Shown here piece by piece: positions 1 to 9,210 of a DNA stretch of 64,000 nt. The notes beneath the pieces are model-generated. The model saw only the letters and a list, made by a program, of their open reading frames with translations. It searched no databases and was not told the origin of the DNA. The translations under genes were made by a program, and so were the position numbers. This DNA comes from Ancylomarina sp. DW003. Lineage in GTDB: Bacteria > Bacteroidota > Bacteroidia > Bacteroidales > Marinifilaceae. The DNA is taken from the NCBI RefSeq assembly GCF_029029505.1, contig NZ_JAKJSD010000010.1:1-64000 (forward strand), written 5' to 3'. Position 1 is the stretch's first letter. The number at the start of each line of letters is the position of its first letter.

Positions 1-26
1 TGTTTTATTCCCCGATGGGTAATGAT

Positions 27-494
27 CTAGCGTAAGTAAGAATTCAACATCCAAAGTGTTTTTTCTGTTTCTGATATATAATCGCTCATTAAACTAACGG
101 TACCTTCATCCTCAGCATCGCCTGCTAAACTCAAAATCTCGCGTTCTTTAAGAATTAGCATTGAAAAATTCTTCACCACAACCTCAACACCTTCTACGCC
201 ATTGGTGATTCCTTTAGCCTCTTTCAATTCCGATACCTTAAGGTAATCTGAAAAAGTATGCAAAGGCTCTCCTTCCAATGTCAAGATTCTTTCAGCAATC
301 TCATCAACTTTAATTACCGCATCGTTATACAATTCTTCAAACTTTAAATGCAATTCAAAAAACTCACGCCCTTTAATATTCCAATGCAATCCACGTAAAT
401 TTTGGTAGAACATTTGATAGTTTGCCAATAAGTTATTCAATTTTACGCTTAGTACATTTGCTTTTTCTTGATCTATTCCAATTAAATTTTTCAT
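27..494 (-). CDS. dps: Dps-family ferritin-like DNA-protection protein
   Basis: Cytoplasmic ferritin-like protein of the Dps family, which oxidises Fe2+ with hydrogen peroxide, stores the iron in a dodecamer and shields DNA. The 155-residue length is typical. The ferroxidase signature is visible: GLHWNIKG with His37, then VDEIAERI with Asp64 and Glu68. The frame could begin one codon earlier at GTG, giving GTG-ATG; the ATG is preferred. It is divergent from the SulP transporter gene. Family assignment is secure; the exact physiological role (iron storage or DNA binding) is inferred. Confidence 0.93.
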   Translation of the reverse strand: MKNLIGIDQEKANVLSVKLNNLLANYQMFYQNLRGLHWNIKGREFFELHLKFEELYNDAVIKVDEIAERILTLEGEPLHTFSDYLKVSELKEAKGITNGVEGVEVVVKNFSMLILKEREILSLAGDAEDEGTVSLMSDYISETEKTLWMLNSYLR

Positions 495-862
495 CACTTT
501 TATTTTTTTAGTTAATGGCTAAAAGCCTAATATTGATTCTTTTATTTCTGTTTTTTTGACATTACAAATATGGAGTAAAAATCAACATAGATCAAATTGA
601 TTGTTTTTATATTTTCATCAACTAAGACTATTAGGCATTTCATAACACCTATAAAATCTATCAATTTACATGGTTCAGTATCTCTTTATTTTTTTCTTAA
701 AACTGAATTTAATTCAATTGTACGATTCAAATCAACACAAAATTGAAGAGCGCCATCGATTCCGCTCAAAAAATCTCTATTTAAGTTGAGGTATATCACT
801 GTGATAGAATAAAATTCATTACTTTTGCCGCCTTTAAAAACAAAAAATTTGACAAGATAAGT
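495..862. other. Intergenic region between dps and the SulP gene
   Basis: Divergent, A+T-rich promoter region. I see no open frame with a recognisable product. It should hold the dps promoter, which I could not place with confidence, and the SulP promoter near its right end. Confidence 0.6.
820..827 (+). promoter_or_regulatory. Bacteroidota -7 box upstream of the SulP gene
   Basis: TACTTTTG matches the Bacteroidota -7 consensus TAnnTTTG exactly and sits about 35 bases before the ATG. A clear TTTG -33 element at the usual spacing is not obvious, so this is a good but unproven promoter call. Confidence 0.5.
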
Positions 863-2515
863 ATGGTAGAATTTTTCAAACGGAAAGCCGCGAATTCAAA
901 AGATGATATTCTTTCAGGTTTAACAGTTGCTTTAGCACTTGTTCCGGAAGCCGTAGCATTTGCCTTTGTAGCGGGAGTTGATCCATTAGTTGGTCTATAT
1001 GCAGCTTTCATGATTGGGTTGATTACTTCAATTTTCGGTGGTCGTCCGGGAATGATTTCAGGAGCAACCGGAGCATTAGCAGTTGTGATGGTTAGTCTTG
1101 TAAAAGATGGAAACCAAATGGGACTTGATATGGTAGAACCTGTTCAGAATATGGGTTTAAATTATCTGTTCGCAACCGTCGTTCTGGCTGGAGTTCTTCA
1201 GTTTTTAGCTGGTGTATTCAAGTTTGGTAAATTTGTCAGACTCATTCCTCATCCAGTCATGATGGGATTTGTTAATGGTTTGGCCATTGTAATTTTCATG
1301 TCGCAATTAGGCATGTTCCCACAAGTAATAAACTGGGATGCCATAACGTTTGTAGATAATGCCATATATCTAAATCGCGATTTATTTTGGGTTGCAGATA
1401 AGACCTTATATATAATGGTTGGTTTGGTTGTATTAACCATGGGTATCATGTACCTACTACCTAAGGTCACAACTAAAGTTCCCGCAGCTTTAGCAGCTAT
1501 TCTTACTGTTTCGGCTATAGCAATTTTTAGTGGGTTAGATGTGAGCACTGTAGGTTCATTTATTCGTGATGGTGGTGGAACAGGTTTAAAAGGGGGACTT
1601 CCAAGCTTTCAAACTCAATTATTTACTCTGGTTCCATTTGATTTAACAACAATCAAATTTATTCTACCATATGCTGCAATTATTGCTGCTATCGGATTGA
1701 TTGAGTCCTTAATGACGCTTAACCTTCTTGATGAGATTACAGAAACGCGTGGAAATGGTAACCGCGAATGTATGGCTCAGGGAGCTGCTAATATCGTAAC
1801 CGGATTCTTTGGTGGTATGGGTGGATGTGCCATGATTGGTCAGTCACTTATTAATGTAAAATCTGGTGGGCGTGGTCGCTTATCTGGTATTATCGCTGCT
1901 TTAACTTTATTAGCATTTATACTTTTTGCTTCTCCGCTTATCGAGCAGGTACCTATTGCTGCTTTGGTTGGTGTGATGTTTATGGTTGTAATCGGAACAT
2001 TTGCCTGGGCTACCTTTGGAATCATGAATAAAATTCCTCGCACAGATGCCTTTGTTATTATACTCGTAACTGGTTTAACAGTTATATTCGACCTTGCCAT
2101 TGCCGTATTAGCTGGTGTTATTGTATCTGCCCTTGTGTTTGCCTGGCAGGATGCAAAACGTATTCGTGCTCGTAAATCCTTTAAGGATGATGGCACAAAG
2201 GTTTATGATATTTGGGGACCACTCTTCTTTGGTTCAATCACCACATTTAATTCGAAATTCGATGTTCATGGCGATCCTCAGACTGTTGAAATCGACTTTA
2301 TAGAATCGAGAGTTGCTGACCATTCGGGAATTGAGGCCATCAGCAATTTGGTTGATAAATATGAAAATGCAGGAAAAAGTATTAAATTGAAACACCTAAG
2401 TGCTGACTGTATCACATTATTACAACGTGCTGATGCTCGTTTTTCTAAGGTTATCATTCGTGATATCGATGATCCTCGTTATTATGTAGTAACTGATAAT
2501 ATGAAGATCGAATAA
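863..2515 (+). CDS. SulP-family anion transporter with C-terminal STAS domain
   Basis: Inner-membrane secondary transporter of the SulP (SLC26) family, which moves sulfate, bicarbonate or other anions, often with Na+ or H+. Residues 1-420 form the multi-helix membrane domain; the early segment GLTVALALVPEAVAFAFVAG carries the family proline signature. Residues from about 440 form the cytoplasmic STAS domain (IWGPLFFGSITTF). The 550-residue length is usual. Start ATG lies about 35 bases behind a TAnnTTTG box. It is monocistronic, ending at a strong terminator shared with the convergent peptidase gene. Substrate cannot be told from sequence; no carbonic anhydrase gene is adjacent. Confidence 0.93.
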   Translation: MVEFFKRKAANSKDDILSGLTVALALVPEAVAFAFVAGVDPLVGLYAAFMIGLITSIFGGRPGMISGATGALAVVMVSLVKDGNQMGLDMVEPVQNMGLNYLFATVVLAGVLQFLAGVFKFGKFVRLIPHPVMMGFVNGLAIVIFMSQLGMFPQVINWDAITFVDNAIYLNRDLFWVADKTLYIMVGLVVLTMGIMYLLPKVTTKVPAALAAILTVSAIAIFSGLDVSTVGSFIRDGGGTGLKGGLPSFQTQLFTLVPFDLTTIKFILPYAAIIAAIGLIESLMTLNLLDEITETRGNGNRECMAQGAANIVTGFFGGMGGCAMIGQSLINVKSGGRGRLSGIIAALTLLAFILFASPLIEQVPIAALVGVMFMVVIGTFAWATFGIMNKIPRTDAFVIILVTGLTVIFDLAIAVLAGVIVSALVFAWQDAKRIRARKSFKDDGTKVYDIWGPLFFGSITTFNSKFDVHGDPQTVEIDFIESRVADHSGIEAISNLVDKYENAGKSIKLKHLSADCITLLQRADARFSKVIIRDIDDPRYYVVTDNMKIE

Positions 2516-2556
2516 AGATTTTTTTTTCTCTGGGGCGAGAGTCGCAGAGTTTTTTT

Positions 2557-2589
2557 CACCTCTCCAACGCCTGTTGGAGAGGTGTTTTT
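2557..2589. terminator. Bidirectional intrinsic terminator
   Basis: Perfect 12-bp stem (cacctctccaac / gttggagaggtg) around a 4-base loop, T-rich on the right and T-rich also before the stem, so it can serve both the SulP gene and the convergent peptidase gene. The CTCCAAC/GTTGGAG core recurs in the terminator near 57,590. Confidence 0.85.
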
Positions 2590-2602
2590 ATTTTGTAGAG
2601 AT

Positions 2603-3796
2603 TTATTTCAAACCCAACTTCTTTGCTATTGCAGATGGAATAGCATCTTTGTGTATCAGTACAGATACAGTTTTGTACTGCAAGAATGGCTTAGATGCAT
2701 AAAAATAACCTCCATGCGTATTCAAATCTGTTCCCCATGAATTTTTCACCAAGTAGTATTTCGTTCCATTCTGATCTTTAGCCGTTCCTACAATATGCAT
2801 CATATGATCTTCAGTTGATTCATAATTATCGAATGCTACCTGACGCATTTCCTGAGTAATTTCTTTTTCCTTTACAGGATAGTCCGTTCCATAAGCTGAT
2901 TTTTGATCACGACTCATATTCTGCCATTTTGAGATTTCTGAATCTGCCATATTTTTCGACTCCGTTTCAGGCACAACTGCAACACCTTTTCTAAAAGCAA
3001 ATCCTTTCTCACTCACATCGCTCCCCCAAGCAATTGTATACCCTTTCTCAATAGCATGATCAACAACCTGCATCATTTCATCCATTGGAACATTTAAAAC
3101 TTCGCCCAATGACCAATTATCGGCTCCTTCAAAAATAAAGCTCTCATAAAATGGATGATGTGTATAAGAGGTGATTGTCACATAATCGTCCATGTTTAAG
3201 CCTAAATCAGAAGTGAATGATTCTGCAGTGTATTCCTTCCCTTTGTAAGTAAATGATTCTGGAATTTCGCCTAAATAAGCATCTAAAACACCGTCGAAAC
3301 CTTTTCTCCAAATCGGCGTAAGCTTTTTGTTCTTATTTTTAACTACCGCATCTACGTAAGCTTTTAAAATAGCATCCATTTCACCATGAACAGGCAATGT
3401 CTCATCAAAGGTATTTCCTGTGTATACTTCTTGTGGAAGAATGCCAAACTTCTTAATCACATTCAAAGCATCCCAACCTTCAGCTCCTGCCGAGAAACTC
3501 TTCATGCCATGAAAACGCACATAATCTTTAGCTCTTAAATGGTAGTTTCTATTTACAATAAACATTTCTGAAAGATCGAATTCGCCTTTACCCTTACGAA
3601 TCAATTCCGACTCTAAGAAAGAATTCATAGCATAAGCCCAACAAGTTCCCGAACGGTGCTGATCTTTTACTTCGGTAGCTTTCAGCTTTTTCTCTATAGA
3701 AAATTCGTACTTTTTCTTTTCTTCTTTCTTCTTTGCAAATGAAGGGAAAACGAATCCCAAAATTAAGACTGCCGCAACTATAATTCTTGTGTTCAT
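2603..3796 (-). CDS. Exported C1-family (bleomycin hydrolase/PepC-like) cysteine peptidase
   Basis: Papain-fold cysteine aminopeptidase of the C1B (bleomycin hydrolase/PepC) group. Residues 1-21 are a signal peptide ending FPSFA, so it acts outside the inner membrane, unlike cytosolic PepC. The catalytic Cys is Cys52 in DQHRSGTCWAY; the His is in HMMHIVGTA and the Asn in KNSWG near residue 355, so the whole triad is present. Length of 397 residues is slightly short for the family. It stands alone, convergent with the SulP gene and divergent from the M49-type peptidase, so the two exported peptidases share an upstream region. Confidence 0.9.
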   Translation of the reverse strand: MNTRIIVAAVLILGFVFPSFAKKKEEKKKYEFSIEKKLKATEVKDQHRSGTCWAYAMNSFLESELIRKGKGEFDLSEMFIVNRNYHLRAKDYVRFHGMKSFSAGAEGWDALNVIKKFGILPQEVYTGNTFDETLPVHGEMDAILKAYVDAVVKNKNKKLTPIWRKGFDGVLDAYLGEIPESFTYKGKEYTAESFTSDLGLNMDDYVTITSYTHHPFYESFIFEGADNWSLGEVLNVPMDEMMQVVDHAIEKGYTIAWGSDVSEKGFAFRKGVAVVPETESKNMADSEISKWQNMSRDQKSAYGTDYPVKEKEITQEMRQVAFDNYESTEDHMMHIVGTAKDQNGTKYYLVKNSWGTDLNTHGGYFYASKPFLQYKTVSVLIHKDAIPSAIAKKLGLK

Positions 3797-3970
3797 TATA
3801 AATATAAATTTTGATTGTTTAAATAAGTATTGGTATTACAATTCTTTGCTTGTATTTTTGAAGTTCTAAAGTACAAAACTAATGTTTGTTAAAATGATTC
3901 ATAACATCATTAATCAATACTTTGAACAAAAGAAAAAAGTAAACATCAATAAATTTAACAACACAAACAC

Positions 3971-5632
3971 ATGAACAAACTAGCATCCTTGGCATTAATC
4001 GCCATTATTAGTTTAGGATTTACATCTTGTAAAGAAAAAGCTGCTAAAGAAAAACAATGCTGTAAAAAGGAACACGTATCTCCTCTTCAGGAAAAAGTAA
4101 ATGCTTATGCTGAAGTTGAATTAAAAACTGATATTTCGGTTCTTACTGAGAAGGAAAAGCAAATGCTTCCTATTCTGATTGAAGTGTCAGAAATTATGGA
4201 AGAGATTTTCTGGAAAGACGCTATTGGCGACAAAACAGAATACCTTTCAAAACTGACAGATCCTGCTGAGATTGCTTATTCAAAAATCAATTATGGGCCT
4301 TGGGACAGATTAGAAAACAATGCTCCTTTTATTGACACATATGGTAAGAAGCCAGCTGGTGCAAACTTCTACCCAGCTGATATGACTACAGATGAGTTTG
4401 ATGCCATTAAAGATGAGTTAAAGACTAGTACTTATTCTGTTGTTCGTCGCGACGAGAAGGGGAAATTAGTCGTTCTTCCTTACCACGTAGCTTACAAAGA
4501 GCAACACGAAAAGGCATCTGCTTTATTATTAAAAGCTGCTGAGCTTGCTGAAGATACTGGTCTTAAAAAGTATTTAGAGTTACGTGCACAAGCGTTACTT
4601 ACTGATGACTATTTAGCTTCGGATATGGCATGGATGGATATGCAAGACAACACTATTGATTTCGTTGTTGGTCCTATCGAAACTTACGAAGATGCTCTTT
4701 ATGGATACAAAGCTTCTCACTCTGCTCAAATTTTAGTTAAGGATAAAGTTTGGTCTAAGACGCTTTCTCGTTTTGGTGCTCTTCTTCCTCGTCTGCAAGA
4801 AAGTCTTCCTGTTCCTGCAAAGTACAAAGCCGAAAAAGCGAATGCTAATGCAGATATGAATGCTTACGACGTCATTTACTACGGTGGTGACTGTAACGCA
4901 GGTAGCAAGAATATCGCTATCAACCTACCAAACGACCCAAGAGTGCATCTTGCAAAAGGTAGTCGTAAACTTCAGTTGAAGAATGCAATGCAGGCTAAAT
5001 TTGATAAAATTCTAACGCCTATTTCAAACTTATTGATTGATGAATCTCAGCGTAAGCACGTGAAATTCGATGCTTTCTTCGAGAACACAATGTTCCATGA
5101 AGTTGCTCACGGTTTAGGTATCAAATACACACTTGCTGACAAAAACTTAACTGTTCGTAAAGCTCTTAAGGATGCTTATACTTCTATTGAAGAAGGTAAG
5201 GCTGACATCTTAGGTCTTTATATGGTAACTAAGCTTGCTGAGTGGGGCGAAATCAAAGACAAAGATCTAATGGATAACTATGTAACCTTTATGGCTGGTA
5301 TTTTCCGTTCTGTACGTTTTGGTGCTGCAAGTGCTCACGGCAAGGCTAACATGATTCGTTTCTACCACTTTGAAGAAACTGGAGCTTTCACTCGTGATGA
5401 GGCAACAGGAACTTACAAAGTTGATTTCGAGAAAATGAAGGCTGCAATGATCTCAATGGGTGAGATGTTGATGATTCTTCAAGGTGATGCTAACTACGAA
5501 GGCGCTAAGAAATTGATCGCTGAAAAAGGTAACATTCGTGAAGCACTTCAAGCTGACCTTGATCGTGTAAACAATGCTGGTATTCCTAAAGATATCGTTT
5601 ACAAGCAAGGCGTTAAAGTACTAGGTTTGTAA
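3971..5632 (+). CDS. Dipeptidyl-peptidase III-like (M49-type) zinc peptidase lipoprotein
   Basis: Predicted zinc exopeptidase of the M49/DPP III group, releasing dipeptides from N termini. A lipobox SLGFTSC places the lipidated Cys at residue 20, so it is membrane-anchored outside the cytoplasm. The zinc site is HEVAH at residues 376-380 followed by EEGKAD near residue 407. Classical M49 enzymes have the six-residue HExxGH; here it is the plain HExxH form, and the 553-residue length is shorter than the about 700 of classical members. A terminator follows directly. A relic of the 3' end of a second copy lies about 0.9 kb downstream. Family fairly sure, substrate unknown. Confidence 0.85.
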   Translation: MNKLASLALIAIISLGFTSCKEKAAKEKQCCKKEHVSPLQEKVNAYAEVELKTDISVLTEKEKQMLPILIEVSEIMEEIFWKDAIGDKTEYLSKLTDPAEIAYSKINYGPWDRLENNAPFIDTYGKKPAGANFYPADMTTDEFDAIKDELKTSTYSVVRRDEKGKLVVLPYHVAYKEQHEKASALLLKAAELAEDTGLKKYLELRAQALLTDDYLASDMAWMDMQDNTIDFVVGPIETYEDALYGYKASHSAQILVKDKVWSKTLSRFGALLPRLQESLPVPAKYKAEKANANADMNAYDVIYYGGDCNAGSKNIAINLPNDPRVHLAKGSRKLQLKNAMQAKFDKILTPISNLLIDESQRKHVKFDAFFENTMFHEVAHGLGIKYTLADKNLTVRKALKDAYTSIEEGKADILGLYMVTKLAEWGEIKDKDLMDNYVTFMAGIFRSVRFGAASAHGKANMIRFYHFEETGAFTRDEATGTYKVDFEKMKAAMISMGEMLMILQGDANYEGAKKLIAEKGNIREALQADLDRVNNAGIPKDIVYKQGVKVLGL

Positions 5633-5676
5633 CATGAGTAATTAGTTGCAAACTAATTCATACTTAATTTGTAAAG

Positions 5677-5711
5677 AGAGGCTGAATCCAGTAAAGATTC
5701 AGCCTCTTTTC
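5677..5711 (+). terminator. Intrinsic terminator of the M49-type peptidase gene
   Basis: Perfect 12-bp stem agaggctgaatc / gattcagcctct with a 7-base loop followed by TTTTCTT. The 3' end of the convergent DUF6090-like gene lies just beyond it. Confidence 0.85.
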
Positions 5712-5722
5712 TTATTATAGGA

Positions 5723-6490
5723 TTAGTTAAGATTTTGTTGCTTTGCTTCTTTTAATATTTGTTTGGGATCTTTGCTATTAGCAATGAGTTCTTTCTCCAT
5801 TTCGCGTTTCAATTCTTTTAAATCTGGAAGTAAACTTTCGTGAAGCCTTTTATTCTTCTTGTAAACTTCTATCCAAAAAGAAATTAGCAATTTTGCTTGC
5901 TCATCCTTTCGTATTTTTAAATAATTTTCATCTGATAGCTCCAAGCTTTTGTTTGTATACTTTACACACAAAGGAATCATATAGTCACGACTGAATTCAT
6001 CCTGTATCTCTTGGTTTGTTTTTAACCAGTTCAAGCCAGATTCATAATACTCAAATAGTTTTATTTTCAAGCCACTATTCTTCATGACTGAAATACCTTG
6101 ATGTTTGTAACATTCATAAGCACCAGAATTCATAGACATGTAATGTCCTCCAAGCTTAATCTTTAAATTACACTTAAGATCTTTAAAATCAACAGGATTT
6201 TCTAGCTGCAAGCAACTATCAAGATGTTCTAACGGTTTTATGAATATCTTATCATGATTATTAATAATATTTTTCAGTTCCATTGAGTCCTGCACAACAT
6301 CAACATACAAATCAGATATTAACTCAATTTCCAATTGTTTTAGTTTTCGTTCTTCATTCCAGTTATTGAATTGCATGGAGAGAGTTATTCCAATAAAAAT
6401 CATTAAGAATTCAAATAGTTTAGAGCTTTTAAAAAAGCGCAGTGGTAGGTTTTTCATGTAGTGGGTTAGTTTGGTCATGATTTCGATCAA
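5723..6490 (-). CDS. DUF6090-like single-pass membrane protein
   Basis: Function unknown. The N-terminal layout (basic stretch, one transmembrane helix around residues 28-40, FIGITLSMQFNNWNEERK) matches the Bacteroidota family annotated as DUF6090, in which one helix is followed by the NNWNEE motif and an alpha-helical cytoplasmic or periplasmic part. The remaining 200 residues are charged and helical with no catalytic motif that I recognise. It is inserted, in opposite orientation, between the intact M49-type peptidase gene and a relic of that gene's 3' end, which suggests a duplication or insertion event here. Confidence 0.75.
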   Translation of the reverse strand: MIEIMTKLTHYMKNLPLRFFKSSKLFEFLMIFIGITLSMQFNNWNEERKLKQLEIELISDLYVDVVQDSMELKNIINNHDKIFIKPLEHLDSCLQLENPVDFKDLKCNLKIKLGGHYMSMNSGAYECYKHQGISVMKNSGLKIKLFEYYESGLNWLKTNQEIQDEFSRDYMIPLCVKYTNKSLELSDENYLKIRKDEQAKLLISFWIEVYKKNKRLHESLLPDLKELKREMEKELIANSKDPKQILKEAKQQNLN

Positions 6491-6559
6491 AAATAATCAA
6501 TCCAAACTTTATGACAATAACATTATGCTTTAGTTTTTATCTAGCACTCACATCAAACT

Positions 6560-6676
6560 GAGACTGAAACAGCTAATATTCACAAAGATCTTCAAACTGA
6601 CTCAGGTCGTGCAAATAACACTGATATTCCTAAGGATATCGTTTACAAGCAAAGTATGAAAGAGCCATGTTTGTAA
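6560..6676 (+). pseudogene. 3'-end relic of a second M49-type peptidase gene
   Basis: From 6575 the + frame reads NIHKDLQTDSGRANNTDIPK then DIVYKQ and ends at TAA. The intact gene ends NIREALQADLDRVNNAGIPK then DIVYKQ and eleven bases fewer differ than match over the last 100 bases; both stop at equivalent positions (SMKEPCL against GVKVLGL). Upstream of about 6560 the similarity fades and there is no start codon. This is the degraded tail of a duplicated copy. It has its own terminator-like hairpin downstream. Confidence 0.85.
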
Positions 6677-6690
6677 TCCTACAAATAGAA

Positions 6691-6724
6691 AAAAGCGACT
6701 ATCCCATATGGAGTAGCCGCTTTT
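6691..6724. terminator. Intrinsic terminator between the M49 relic and the globin gene
   Basis: Stem aaaagcgacta / tagccgctttt with one mismatch and a 12-base loop, T-rich on both sides. It suits the convergent globin gene and the former M49 copy. Confidence 0.65.
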
Positions 6725-6746
6725 GTATTTTTTAGAGAATTAAGAT

Positions 6747-7196
6747 TTACTCTTTTGTATTCACCATCCAAATTGAGAAAATATTCAGATAGTTCCAGAA
6801 AGAAACAATTAGCTCTTCAGGAGCATCAAGTTTAGGTAAAATTTCTTGATACGCATTTAACCAGATCTTGCGCGCACTTGGAGTAATTTTAAAATGGATA
6901 TGACGACTAACCAACATCGGGCTTCCCTGATTTTGATTAAAATAATCGGGACCACCTAAAGCTTGAATGAAGAAATCTGATGAACGAAGCTTAGCAGCCT
7001 CAAATTCTTTATCCCAACGTGGAAACATTCCACCAATTTCACTTGTGCGTAAAATATCATAGTGATCACTTACCATTTTCCTAACGCCCTCTTCTCCAAT
7101 ACAGTCTAACAATCTGATATCAGGGCGAGTTACTTGAGGTCGACCTCCTCCTTCAGGAACAGGTGCAATTTCTAATTTCATGTTCAATATCTTCAT
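6747..7196 (-). CDS. Truncated haemoglobin-like globin
   Basis: Small haem protein of the bacterial truncated globin family, binding O2, NO or similar ligands in the cytoplasm. The core GVRKMVSDHYDILRTSEIGGMFP leads to the haem-pocket region SRHIHFKITPSARKIWLNAY, with the likely proximal His in that stretch. A proline/glycine-rich N-terminal tail of about 20 residues precedes the globin fold. ATG at 7196 is used; a second ATG five codons in is possible. It is a single-gene unit. Ligand and role (NO detoxification or O2 sensing) are not decidable here. Confidence 0.85.
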   Translation of the reverse strand: MKILNMKLEIAPVPEGGGRPQVTRPDIRLLDCIGEEGVRKMVSDHYDILRTSEIGGMFPRWDKEFEAAKLRSSDFFIQALGGPDYFNQNQGSPMLVSRHIHFKITPSARKIWLNAYQEILPKLDAPEELIVSFWNYLNIFSIWMVNTKE

Positions 7197-7399
7197 ATAA
7201 TAGCCACAATAAAGTCGCCATATTCATCAAAATATGGTTCGTTTCTTTAATTTATTATTCAAATTCAATACAAATTAAATACTTTCAAGTCTTAATTTAG
7301 CATTTTATGAGCAAGATTTTTAATCTGGTTATTTTTTTATAAATTTATAAGGTTAAAAAACTTACAACAAAACAGCATTTCTGTTAAAAATGACACAAA

Positions 7400-7753
7400 A
7401 TGGATACAAGTAAAGTTGACCTTTTCCTGATGACTAACGCTAAGTACTTTGAAAGTTATCAAATCTCTACAATCAAAAATATGATTCAAGATTTAGATGA
7501 TGACAAATTCATTATTTTGCAGACGCTTAATCTAAAAGATCCAACTGTAGCTTTAATATTATCTCTTTTGAATATTGTCGCACCATTTTCGTTCGATCGA
7601 TTCTTTATTGGTGATATAGGTTTGGGTATTATTAAACTACTTACTTGTGGTGGGTTTCTGATTTGGATTATTGTCGATTGGTTTCTAATAATGGAACGTA
7701 CACGTCAGGTTAATTTTGAAAAGCTGCAACAAGCTTTAATGTATAATGCCTAA
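7400..7753 (+). CDS. TM2-domain membrane protein
   Basis: TM2-domain protein: two hydrophobic helices (ALILSLLNIVAPFSFDRFFI and GIIKLLTCGGFLIWIIVDWF) joined by the DRFF/GD turn typical of the family, preceded by about 45 soluble residues. Function of TM2 proteins in bacteria is unknown. The stop overlaps the start of the next gene by 8 bases, so the pair is translationally coupled. Confidence 0.9.
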   Translation: MDTSKVDLFLMTNAKYFESYQISTIKNMIQDLDDDKFIILQTLNLKDPTVALILSLLNIVAPFSFDRFFIGDIGLGIIKLLTCGGFLIWIIVDWFLIMERTRQVNFEKLQQALMYNA

Positions 7754-8159
7754 GAAAAAAATATACGGACTAGTTATTTTGCTTTCAGTTTTAGCATATA
7801 GCTGGCTAATTTACAATGCCTTCTTTCACAAAATTGGTGAAGAAGGCATTACTCTTTGTTGGTTTAAAACCATTAGTGGTTTGCCTTGTCCTGCTTGTGG
7901 TTCTACCAACGGAATTGTTGAAATATTCAGAGGAAATTTCTACAACGCATTTCAATATAATCCATTTGCATTCAGCTCTCTTATCATCTTAATAGTATCT
8001 TCATTTTGGGTAATATATGATCTGATTTTCAAGAAAGATGGGTTTTATAAGTTCTACTCAGCTGTCAATGATAAGCTACAAAAAAAGAGAATAATCATAC
8101 TGATCATCCTCTTGTTCCTTATTATATGGATTTGGAATATTTATAAATTTCTATATTAA
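7746..8159 (+). CDS. DUF2752 membrane protein
   Basis: DUF2752 protein of unknown function. The signature is ISGLPCPACGST (two Cys separated by two residues) followed by NPFAF, flanked by helices at residues 6-25, about 78-95 and 115-134. TM2 and DUF2752 genes are commonly adjacent in Bacteroidota, and the 8-base overlap here fits a joint membrane role. It ends 4 bases into the convergent dehydrogenase gene. Confidence 0.9.
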   Translation: MPKKKIYGLVILLSVLAYSWLIYNAFFHKIGEEGITLCWFKTISGLPCPACGSTNGIVEIFRGNFYNAFQYNPFAFSSLIILIVSSFWVIYDLIFKKDGFYKFYSAVNDKLQKKRIIILIILLFLIIWIWNIYKFLY

Positions 8160-9100
8160 TTCATAATATTTCTTGGCTTTCCCTCCAACCAAAGTTTTAT
8201 ATTATCCATTACAATATCTATTCTCTTATCAAATGATTCATGAGTCGCAAACGCCAAATGTGGTAGCATAATAAGGTTTGGTGCCGTAAACAGGATGTGT
8301 TCTTTTTCCAAAGGAGGCTCCTTCTCGTAAACATCAACAGCTGCTCCGGCAATTTCACCATCTTCAAGTGCCTTACAAAGAGCTTTGCTATTTACAACTG
8401 GTCCTCTGGCTGTATTAATAAGAATCGCAGAATCCTTCATCAACTTAAACTCTTCAGTTCCAATCAAATCTTTAGTTTCAGAAGTCAAAGGTGTATGTAA
8501 TGATACAATGTCTGCTTCTTTTAGTAATGTTGCTTTATCAACAAACTCAATCTTATCAATCTGTTTTTCAGTTCTGCTATAAGCCAAAACTCTACAATTA
8601 AACACCTTTGCTATTTCGGCTACACGAAGCCCTATAGCCCCAGCTCCAATAATCCCAAGACACTTTCCATTCAGTTCAGTACCTAAAAAAGTACCGCGAC
8701 CACCTCCAAAACGCGTGATAGCATCTCCTCCAACTATTTTTCTATACAAAGAAATAATCATTCCTAATGTCAACTCAGCAACAGATTCGTTTGAAAACCC
8801 AGCCGCATTACTCACCAATATGTCTCTATCGTTACAGGCCTGAATATCGATATGATCAACACCTGTGAAGGCGACTGAAATCATCGATAAGTTTGAACAT
8901 TTTTCAACAAAGTTAGCCGAGATTGGAATATTACTTACAACGATCGCATCTGCTCCCTCTGCTCTCTTAATCAATTCATTCTCATCTTCATTTCTGTCGG
9001 AAAAGAAAACAAGTTCATGACCTAGTTGTTCAAAATCCTGCCTCAACTGATTGAATTTGCAAGCACTAATGCCAATGGGTTCTAAAATAGAGATTTTCAT
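8156..9100 (-). CDS. D-isomer-specific 2-hydroxyacid dehydrogenase
   Basis: Cytoplasmic NAD(H)-dependent dehydrogenase reducing a 2-oxoacid to the D-2-hydroxyacid or the reverse. The Rossmann motif GIIGAGAIGLRVAE lies near residue 150, the substrate Arg in TARGPVVN near 232, and the general-acid His in LPHLAFAT near 284. The 314-residue length is standard. Exact substrate (phosphoglycerate, hydroxypyruvate, lactate) cannot be assigned; the lack of an ACT domain argues against a regulated SerA. It is divergent from the DUF6398-like gene and its end overlaps the DUF2752 gene by 4 bases. Confidence 0.92.
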   Translation of the reverse strand: MKISILEPIGISACKFNQLRQDFEQLGHELVFFSDRNEDENELIKRAEGADAIVVSNIPISANFVEKCSNLSMISVAFTGVDHIDIQACNDRDILVSNAAGFSNESVAELTLGMIISLYRKIVGGDAITRFGGGRGTFLGTELNGKCLGIIGAGAIGLRVAEIAKVFNCRVLAYSRTEKQIDKIEFVDKATLLKEADIVSLHTPLTSETKDLIGTEEFKLMKDSAILINTARGPVVNSKALCKALEDGEIAGAAVDVYEKEPPLEKEHILFTAPNLIMLPHLAFATHESFDKRIDIVMDNIKLWLEGKPRNIMN

Positions 9101-9210
9101 TTTGTATTAAATATACGAGTGGAAAAAAGTCAGTTAACTGTTATTCATCACATTAAAAGTGATTTATCATCAATATTTCGTAAATTTAGTCTAACCTAAA
9201 TCTGGAAAAT

